A stretch of DNA of 21,027 nucleotides from SAR116 cluster bacterium (GTDB lineage Bacteria > Pseudomonadota > Alphaproteobacteria > Puniceispirillales > UBA1172), in contig NZIT01000042.1 of assembly GCA_002691725.1 (NCBI GenBank), positions 1 through 21,027 on the forward strand. Direction: 5' to 3'. Position 1 is the stretch's first letter. The number at the start of each line of letters is the position of its first letter. Of the stretch, positions 16,219 to 21,027 are shown piece after piece. The position numbers and the translations under genes were made by a program. The notes under the pieces are model-generated. The model was not told where the DNA came from, ran no database searches, and worked only from the letters and a program-made list of their open reading frames with translations.

Positions 16219-16260
16219 TTTTAGCGTCCCAATTTTAGCGTTCCAATGTTAGCGTCCTAT
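16219..16260. repeat. Three tandem 14-bp units between the ribokinase and hydrolase genes
   Basis: Units at 16219-16232 (TTTTAGCGTCCCAA), 16233-16246 (TTTTAGCGTTCCAA) and 16247-16260 (TGTTAGCGTCCTAT). On the coding (minus) strand each unit carries GGA or GGGA followed by CGCTAA. The first unit read supplies the kinase stop codon and the last supplies the ribosome binding site of the hydrolase gene. As 14 is not a multiple of three, the TAA triplets fall in all three frames. Confidence 0.85.
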
Positions 16261-17148
16261 GACATGATCTGTATTCATGCTCTTGCGAGTTTCGGTTATA
16301 TCTGGAATTGCGGCGCTAGCACCATGACGAGTCACCTGAATAGCGGCGGCGGCGGCGGCAAGATGCATCGCCTCGCGCATCGGCTTGTCTTGATCTAGCT
16401 GGGCCAGGACATAGCCAAGATAAGTATCACCGGCACCAGTTGTATCAACCGCTTTGACAACAGGGGCAGGGATGTGAAAGCTGCCATCCTTACCATAATA
16501 TTCGGCACCATCAGCGCCTTGTGTCACAATTAAATGTGGAATATTGAGCGCAGAATTGGTTTTGCCAGTGGCTTGGCATAGGGCTTCTGCCTCAATATTA
16601 TTAACGATAAGCAGATCAACTTCTGGCAGTAAAGATAGGGTGATATCGACGACAAATGGGGCAGCGCTATAACAGATATGAAGCCCCTTTGCCTTTGCCG
16701 CGGTTAAGAAATCAGCAGTCAGATTAGTTTCATTTTGTGCCAATGCCCAATCACTAGATGTGGCATGTTTAAGGAAATCATCAGTTAATGTCGCGGGCAG
16801 GGACTGATTGCATAATGGGGCAAGAATAATCTGATTCTCACCTTTATTTGGGCTGTCATCATCAACCGCAACAATCGCATGTCCGGTTGCGATATCACTC
16901 CTTAAAACAGCATCTATATTGACCCCTGTTTTGACCATGGGGGTGAGCCAATGATCATCGCCATGATGGATCATGCCAGCATGAAACACATTCCCTCCGG
17001 CACGGGCTATGGCGATGGATTGATTGGCGCCTTTGCCGCCTAACGCGGCCTCATATCTGCTTGCCGCCAGCGTCTCACCAGCAACAACAAGATGCGGCAA
17101 GCCATAGATGTGATCAATATTAATGGAGCCTAAATTAAATATCGTCAT
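16249..17148 (-). CDS. Ribokinase-like PfkB family sugar kinase
   Basis: A 299-residue PfkB-family kinase. The sugar-binding start is GSINIDHIYGLPHLVVAGETL, followed by the GGKGANQSIAIARAGG motif typical of ribokinase, and the ATP/catalytic motif DTTGAGDTYLGYVLA with the catalytic aspartate. Ribokinase is the best call: it would phosphorylate ribose released by the nucleoside hydrolase to ribose 5-phosphate. A nucleoside kinase of the same family is a possible alternative. It is the first gene of the minus-strand operon. Its C-terminal codons lie in the 14-bp repeat. The ribosome binding site is weak. Confidence 0.86.
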   Translation of the reverse strand: MTIFNLGSINIDHIYGLPHLVVAGETLAASRYEAALGGKGANQSIAIARAGGNVFHAGMIHHGDDHWLTPMVKTGVNIDAVLRSDIATGHAIVAVDDDSPNKGENQIILAPLCNQSLPATLTDDFLKHATSSDWALAQNETNLTADFLTAAKAKGLHICYSAAPFVVDITLSLLPEVDLLIVNNIEAEALCQATGKTNSALNIPHLIVTQGADGAEYYGKDGSFHIPAPVVKAVDTTGAGDTYLGYVLAQLDQDKPMREAMHLAAAAAAIQVTRHGASAAIPDITETRKSMNTDHVIGR

Positions 17149-17263
17149 GCTGATACGCCAGATAATTACAATATATGATCATGTGTTTAGAGTACTGATG
17201 GATGTGCCTCCAGATCAACAAGAAACATTCTTTCGGGTCATTATGCTGATGACAAAAATGTGC

Positions 17264-17269
17264 TATATT
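17264..17269 (+). promoter_or_regulatory. Possible extended -10 promoter for the methyltransferase gene
   Basis: TATATT is preceded by TGC, giving an extended -10 motif, about 95 bp upstream of the methyltransferase ATG. No good -35 box is seen at 16-18 bp. It lies in the 215-bp divergent gap between the kinase and methyltransferase genes, which must also hold the promoter of the nucleoside operon; I could not fix that one. Confidence 0.3.
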
Positions 17270-17307
17270 GGTTAATACTGGTAAATAAAATCTAATATAT
17301 TAAATAT

Positions 17308-17327
17308 AGCCAGGTGCAGCCAGGTGC
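17308..17327. repeat. Two tandem 10-bp units upstream of the methyltransferase gene
   Basis: AGCCAGGTGC occurs twice in a row. The second copy overlaps a small hairpin (GGTG at 17323-17326 pairing with CACC at 17331-17334). It lies in the probable 5' leader, 37 bp before the ATG. Confidence 0.6.
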
Positions 17328-17363
17328 CAGCACCGGTTTAGTTTTGGGTTAGGGGTTTTTTAT

Positions 17364-18047
17364 ATGGCTACCGAAGCAAGTAAAACAAATGCGCTGCGAT
17401 CACCTGAATTTTTTGAAACCTATCTATCAGGCCGCGTTATTGATATTGGTGCTGGTGATGATCTTGTTGTGCCACATGCTGAAATCTTTGATCAGCATCA
17501 AGGTGATGCTAACCATATTTTAGATTACCGTGAGCCGGTGCAATATGACGCCGTTCATTCTAGCCATTGTTTAGAGCATATGAATAATCCTCAGCAGGCG
17601 TTAAAGGATTGGTGGCAGTTGGTCAAACCTGGTGGCTATATGATTACGGTTGTTCCTCATGAAGACCTTTATGAGCAATTCAACTGGCCGTCGATTTTTA
17701 ATGGCGATCATAAAGCGACATTTCGGATGGGGACAGATGATAGCTGGTCGCCTGTATCCATTGACATTGTGGCGGCGACGCAAGCGCTGCCAAAGGCAAA
17801 GATTATCGCCAAGCGGCTTTATGATGAAAATTATGATTATAATCTGTTGTTTCCACGCGGCCAGACACCTAAAAATCATCGGACGTTTCTTAATCGACAA
17901 ATATCCAGTATTGCTCGGCGGCTTAAAAACCGCGACTACCGGACGAAGATTTTGAAATTTCAGTTAGCCCGCGGTTATCCTATTGATCAAACCGCAAAAA
18001 GCGACGCTTTGGCACAAATTGAAATTGTTGCCCAAAAACGCAAGTGA
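17364..18047 (+). CDS. Class I SAM-dependent methyltransferase
   Basis: A 227-residue methyltransferase of the Methyltransf_11 type. The SAM site is VIDIGAGDD (25-33), then YDAVHSSHCLEHMNNPQQAL and the LVKPGGYMITVVPHEDLYE strand. The C-terminal third is basic (RQISSIARRLKNRDYRTKI), perhaps for membrane or anionic glycan contact. The acceptor is unknown. The ATG at 17364 has AGGGG nine bases upstream. With the next gene, a GT25 glycosyltransferase, it looks like a small cassette modifying a surface polysaccharide or lipooligosaccharide. That role rests on context. Confidence 0.82.
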   Translation: MATEASKTNALRSPEFFETYLSGRVIDIGAGDDLVVPHAEIFDQHQGDANHILDYREPVQYDAVHSSHCLEHMNNPQQALKDWWQLVKPGGYMITVVPHEDLYEQFNWPSIFNGDHKATFRMGTDDSWSPVSIDIVAATQALPKAKIIAKRLYDENYDYNLLFPRGQTPKNHRTFLNRQISSIARRLKNRDYRTKILKFQLARGYPIDQTAKSDALAQIEIVAQKRK

Positions 18048-18081
18048 TATCCCTGATCTGAATATCCCTGATCTGAATATC
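18047..18081. repeat. 15-bp tandem repeat, 2.3 copies, between methyltransferase and GT25 genes
   Basis: ATATCCCTGATCTGA at 18047-18061 is repeated exactly at 18062-18076 and begins a third copy (ATATC) to 18081. It starts at the last base of the methyltransferase stop codon. No inverted structure is evident. Confidence 0.85.
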
Positions 18082-18139
18082 TGTATATCCGTCAAAATAC
18101 ATGATAGATTGGCGATCCAAGACCGTTTTGGTGGGGCTT

Positions 18140-18946
18140 ATGAAGACACAAAAAAAGCATCAGGCGTTTATCATTTTGGCAGAGTCTGATCAACATAGAC
18201 GCCCTCAATTAACAACACGCTTTCGCAGCATTGGGCTTCTGCCGCATTTTGTTGATGCCGTCATGGGTAAGGATTTATCACCATCACAAAAACACCAGTT
18301 TAATAATCTTGAACGTCAAAACTGGTTGCCGACCATGATGCAAGATAATGCTCTTGGCTGTGCGATAAGCCATCATAATATATGGCAAATGATTGCCGAG
18401 GGTGATGATGATTATGGCTTTGTTTTTGAAGATGATGCCATGCCTTTCGATGCAGCAAAGCCATATATTTCAGCCATATGTGATCAGCTCAGTCAGCTTG
18501 ATCCCCTGCTTGATATTGTGTTTTTATCTAATCGGCGGCCCGCATCAAGCTATCGGCCTCTGCATAAATTACCTGATCTGCCAGACGATCAGGATTTTCA
18601 CCTCGCCTCTGTCAGATATAGCAGTATCGGTGCAGAAAGTTATATGCTGTCAAAGCAAGCGGCGATAAAGCTTTTGGAGAATCCACATCGGTATATTTTT
18701 GAGGTTGATTGTATGTTGCATCACTGGTGGCTTCATAACTGTGATGTCTATCATCTGCAGCCGCCGCTTTTTGCCGAAGAAGGCCGTCCTTCAACGATCG
18801 GGTATCATGATATTAAGCCATGGCCGAAGGATGGGTTTAGCCATAAACTCAAGCGGAAATGGCACCGTGTTGCGATATCTTTTATAAAACGGACGCAGTT
18901 TTCACGGTTGCATCAGAAATTACAGGCAAAGCTCCCAAAAGCATAA
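18140..18946 (+). CDS. Glycosyltransferase family 25 (LOS biosynthesis type)
   Basis: A 268-residue enzyme. The N-terminus reads KHQAFIILAESDQHRRPQL, the start typical of GT25, then FVDAVMGKDLS, GCAISHHNIWQ (the family's G-C-x-x-S-H motif) and FVFEDDAMPF, whose acidic EDD group serves as the metal and nucleotide-sugar site. IGAESYMLSKQAAIKLL and a basic C-terminus follow. GT25 enzymes usually add galactose to lipooligosaccharide; the sugar here is unknown. I choose the ATG at 18140, as it begins right before the family core and has TGGGG just upstream. An in-frame ATG at 18101 would add 13 residues without a ribosome binding site. Confidence 0.85.
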   Translation: MKTQKKHQAFIILAESDQHRRPQLTTRFRSIGLLPHFVDAVMGKDLSPSQKHQFNNLERQNWLPTMMQDNALGCAISHHNIWQMIAEGDDDYGFVFEDDAMPFDAAKPYISAICDQLSQLDPLLDIVFLSNRRPASSYRPLHKLPDLPDDQDFHLASVRYSSIGAESYMLSKQAAIKLLENPHRYIFEVDCMLHHWWLHNCDVYHLQPPLFAEEGRPSTIGYHDIKPWPKDGFSHKLKRKWHRVAISFIKRTQFSRLHQKLQAKLPKA

Positions 18947-18957
18947 GCGATAGGCGG

Positions 18958-19653
18958 CTAGTTGCCAAAACGGGCCTGATTTTTATGTTCGATCCAGTTG
19001 CCATAAGTTTTGTCGCTATTCAGCCGTGAGGCCAGTTCACGTCTGATACCTATCCACCGCAAATGCATGGAGTTTCGCATAATTTCTTCATCAAGTTCCT
19101 TAAACTCATCAACCATGGGTGCCCATTTCATAAAAGCGTCTGAGCTGACCGAGAAAAATCCATCACCTTTGGCATGGCTGTCGTAATCGGCCTTTTTTGC
19201 TCGCGCCTTGAGGGTGTTAATCATGGCTGAGAAGACCTTTGGGTCAACATCATCTTGCTCAACTTTAGTAAGGATATGACTGCCCAGCTCAGTGGCCATA
19301 GCGGTACAGATGGCTTTATCCGCATGATCAGAAAGACGAAACTGGGCGGCCGCAAAAAGTGACAAATCACATACCGATGCGGAAAAAATATGCCAGCGTG
19401 AAATGGTCAGCGAGGTCAAAAAATCAGCATTTTCAAAGAGCTTTGGAAAAGATGTACCAGCACGAGCTTTCACATAAGTATATAATGTGACTTGGCTGAC
19501 AAAGGCGGAATTTTGGTCAATGAAGTCGCTCAAATCAGAAATTGTGCCAATTTCAGGCATTTTCTTTAATCCAAGGGTGGAAAGAATATTATTGAAATTA
19601 AACAAGATTTTCTCATCTCTTAAATAAATTATGGCATAAATAAGATTTAACAT
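18958..19653 (-). CDS. Conserved-looking protein of unknown function
   Basis: A predicted soluble 231-residue, mostly helical protein. I do not assign a named family, though the block IDQNSAFVSQVTLYTYVKARAGTSFPKLFEN resembles uncharacterised alphaproteobacterial proteins often labelled only 'hypothetical' or 'esterase'; no lipase-type nucleophile motif (G-x-S-x-G) is visible. The ATG at 19653 has no ribosome binding site and lies inside an 11-bp inverted repeat and the -35 region of the opposite promoter. A TTG at 19605 with GAG six bases upstream would give 215 residues (MFNFNNILSTLGLKKMPE) and is a real alternative. It ends 11 bp from the convergent GT25 gene. Confidence 0.65.
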   Translation of the reverse strand: MLNLIYAIIYLRDEKILFNFNNILSTLGLKKMPEIGTISDLSDFIDQNSAFVSQVTLYTYVKARAGTSFPKLFENADFLTSLTISRWHIFSASVCDLSLFAAAQFRLSDHADKAICTAMATELGSHILTKVEQDDVDPKVFSAMINTLKARAKKADYDSHAKGDGFFSVSSDAFMKWAPMVDEFKELDEEIMRNSMHLRWIGIRRELASRLNSDKTYGNWIEHKNQARFGN

Positions 19654-19667
19654 AACAAATCTTATTT
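19638..19667. repeat. Perfect 11-bp inverted repeat over the symporter promoter
   Basis: AAATAAGATTT at 19638-19648 and its exact reverse complement AAATCTTATTT at 19657-19667, separated by 8 bp. The arms are about 19 bp apart centre to centre, close to two helical turns, as in operators for dimeric regulators. The repeat covers the -35 region of the downstream plus-strand promoter and the ATG of the opposing gene. Confidence 0.75.
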
Positions 19668-19681
19668 TGTAATGTTATAAT
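19652..19681 (+). promoter_or_regulatory. Putative extended -10 promoter for the DUF4212-symporter pair
   Basis: TATAAT at 19676-19681, a perfect -10 box, is preceded by TGT, making the extended form TGnTATAAT. ATAACA at 19652-19657, with an 18-bp spacer, matches four of six -35 bases. The expected start is near 19688, leaving a leader of about 80 nt that contains a small G/C hairpin (GGGG at 19716-19719 with CCCC at 19726-19729). Confidence 0.6.
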
Positions 19682-19768
19682 CACTTTTTTGGTGATAGCC
19701 GAAAAATAATTGTTTGGGGGTGAAACCCCATAATTTCTATGTTGATAAAAATAAGGGGGACATTTCAT

Positions 19769-20020
19769 ATGTCAGCACAATCAGATCAACAACAGCATTG
19801 GGCAGCGACAAAACGGTTAACGTTATTGACGCTGATCATATGGGCTGTTGTCTCATTTGTAATTCATTGGTTTGGGAGTTCTCTTAATTCAGAGTCATTT
19901 CCCGGCGCCTATTTTATGGCTGGAATGGGGTCACAGGTTATATTTGTGATACTCATCTTCTGGTTTTCTACTCGTCAAAGTTCAATTGACGAGGAACATG
20001 GCATGAGCGAGGGAGACTAA
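19769..20020 (+). CDS. DUF4212 small subunit of a sodium/solute symporter
   Basis: An 83-residue membrane protein with two hydrophobic segments (about 18-34 and 48-65). It has the family block HWAATKRLTLLTLIIWAVVSF, then FPGAYFMAGMGSQVIFVILIFWF, and an acidic tail. DUF4212 proteins are encoded directly before a large sodium:solute symporter and are thought to be its small subunit. The ATG at 19769 has AGGGGGA nine bases upstream. A frame from 19739 adds ten unlikely residues containing that site. It is followed after two bases by the symporter ATG, so the two are surely co-translated. Confidence 0.93.
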   Translation: MSAQSDQQQHWAATKRLTLLTLIIWAVVSFVIHWFGSSLNSESFPGAYFMAGMGSQVIFVILIFWFSTRQSSIDEEHGMSEGD

Positions 20021-20022
20021 TC

Positions 20023-21027
20023 ATGAAACTCGAAGGTGGATTTATTAATAATCTTGGTCGTGTCTATGCAATTTACACGTTAGGATTTCTGGGCTTCGTC
20101 ATTTTAATGGGTATCCTTGAGATTGCTGGTGTTCAAAACACCTATATCGGCTGGATGTTCGTGGCCTTTACCGTTCTGATTTATGCGCTTATCGGCGTCT
20201 TGTCACGGACAATGGATTCAAGTCAGTACTACGTCGCCGGTCGAGAGGTTCCTGCTGTTTATAACGGTATGGCAACCGCTGCGGACTGGATGTCTGGCGC
20301 GTCATTTATTGCCCTGGCAGGTGGTATTTACCTTAAAGGTTACCCCTATATGGCATTCCTTGTCGGCTGGACGGGTGGTTATGTGCTTGTTGCATCATTG
20401 ATTGCTCCGTATCTCCGCAAGTTTGGATGTTATACGGTTCCTGATTTTATCGGAACACGTTATGGCGGCAATCTTGCGCGTTTCTGCGCTGTTGTTGTTC
20501 TTGTTGTGGCTTCATTTACCTATGTGACCGCACAGATTAACGGCACAGGTACAGTAGCGGCACGAGCGCTTCAGATTGATTTTGAGGTTGGGGTATGGGT
20601 CGGTTTGGCCGGTATTCTGTTCTGTTCCATGCTTGGCGGCATGCGGGCGGTGACCTGGACACAGGTGGCGCAGTATATCGTTTTGATCGTTGCCTATCTG
20701 ATCCCTGTCTTCTGGATGTCAAACAAGCTTGGCTATGGCCTGATCCCACATTTAGCGCAGTTTGATGCTGTCTTGCGGGTGCAGGAACTTGAATCAGCTC
20801 TTAGTGTTGGAACATTACTGCCAACAGCCGAAGCACAAGCCGAGGCTGGCAAGCTTGCCGCTCTAAAAGTTGGCATTAACGATGCTAGCGGTGAGTGGAT
20901 GGCACGCTGGAAGTTCTTTACGCTTGTCTTATGTATGATGGCTGGTACAGCGTCTCTGCCTCACGTTCTGATGCGTTACTTTACAACGTCATCAGTTAAG
21001 GCTGCTCGTCAGTCTGTGGGTTGGTCA
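20023..21027 (+). CDS. Sodium:solute symporter, DUF4212-associated (VC_2705-like), 3' end outside window
   Basis: The first 335 codons of a large SSS-family transporter, open to the window edge. Typical blocks are SSQYYVAGREVPAVYNGMATAADWMSGASFI (the family sodium-site region), GWTGGYVLVASLIAPYLRKFG, TVPDFIGTRYG, TYVTAQINGTG and LGGMRAVTWTQVAQYIVL. A hydrophilic loop (LPTAEAQAEAGKLAALKVGINDASGEW) precedes the next membrane span, then GTASLPHVLMRYFT. Relatives carry acetate or other small carboxylates, but the VC_2705-type pair with DUF4212 has no settled substrate. It starts at ATG 20023, two bases after the small-subunit stop; GGGAG lies in the end of that gene. Confidence 0.93.
   Translation, partial: MKLEGGFINNLGRVYAIYTLGFLGFVILMGILEIAGVQNTYIGWMFVAFTVLIYALIGVLSRTMDSSQYYVAGREVPAVYNGMATAADWMSGASFIALAGGIYLKGYPYMAFLVGWTGGYVLVASLIAPYLRKFGCYTVPDFIGTRYGGNLARFCAVVVLVVASFTYVTAQINGTGTVAARALQIDFEVGVWVGLAGILFCSMLGGMRAVTWTQVAQYIVLIVAYLIPVFWMSNKLGYGLIPHLAQFDAVLRVQELESALSVGTLLPTAEAQAEAGKLAALKVGINDASGEWMARWKFFTLVLCMMAGTASLPHVLMRYFTTSSVKAARQSVGWS

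Noticed and set aside
17601..17955. ORFs of about 100 codons on both strands inside the methyltransferase gene
   Set aside because: Both are shadows; the methyltransferase motifs are in the main frame.
1..21027. CRISPR arrays, tRNA/rRNA genes, insertion sequences, prophage or toxin-antitoxin genes
   Set aside because: Looked for on both strands; repeats found are only two or three short tandem units, and no matching proteins or cloverleaf-like genes were seen.

Overview
The window looks like chromosomal DNA of a marine-type alphaproteobacterium. Four things suggest this: a tlpA-argH divergent pair, a HIG1-like/PduO/EtfB/EtfA cluster, a COG3380 FAD oxidoreductase, and a DUF4212-symporter pair, with mixed GC. 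A SAR116 (Puniceispirillum-like) relative would fit, but that is inference from gene content and protein style; no 16S rRNA or other marker is present. I see no tRNA, rRNA, CRISPR array, transposase or phage gene.

Layout. 1-1467: argH on the minus strand, with a possible cut-off gene start beyond it. 1482-2069: a Tat-exported TlpA-like thioredoxin, divergent from argH with only 14 bp between them, ending in a bidirectional terminator. 2122-4695 (minus): HIG1-like membrane protein, PduO-type cobalamin adenosyltransferase, EtfB, EtfA. 4810-6154 (minus): folD and yggT. 6239-7307 (plus): a lipoprotein and an exported DUF4864-like protein. 7422-7637 (minus): DUF1127. 7989-9041 (plus): renalase-like FAD oxidoreductase.

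9033-17148 (minus) is the main block, a nine-gene run that reads as one nucleoside uptake and breakdown operon. In transcription order it holds a ribokinase-family kinase, nucleoside hydrolase, 2OG-Fe(II) oxygenase, BMP-type binding protein, double-domain ABC ATPase, two permeases, cytidine deaminase, and a DUF2256 zinc-ribbon gene whose frame is broken by a run of nine A. The logic is import of nucleosides, deamination of cytidine, hydrolysis to base plus ribose, and phosphorylation of ribose. The oxygenase has no assigned step and is the best candidate for an undescribed function, perhaps oxidation of a freed or modified base.

17364-18946 (plus) holds a methyltransferase and a GT25 glycosyltransferase, probably for surface glycan. 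18958-19653 (minus) is an unrecognised conserved-looking protein. 19769 to the end (plus) is the DUF4212 small subunit and the start of its sodium:solute symporter, with a promoter overlapped by a perfect 11-bp inverted repeat. A recurrent oddity is short tandem duplication at gene borders (9036, 9222, 16219, 17308, 18047).
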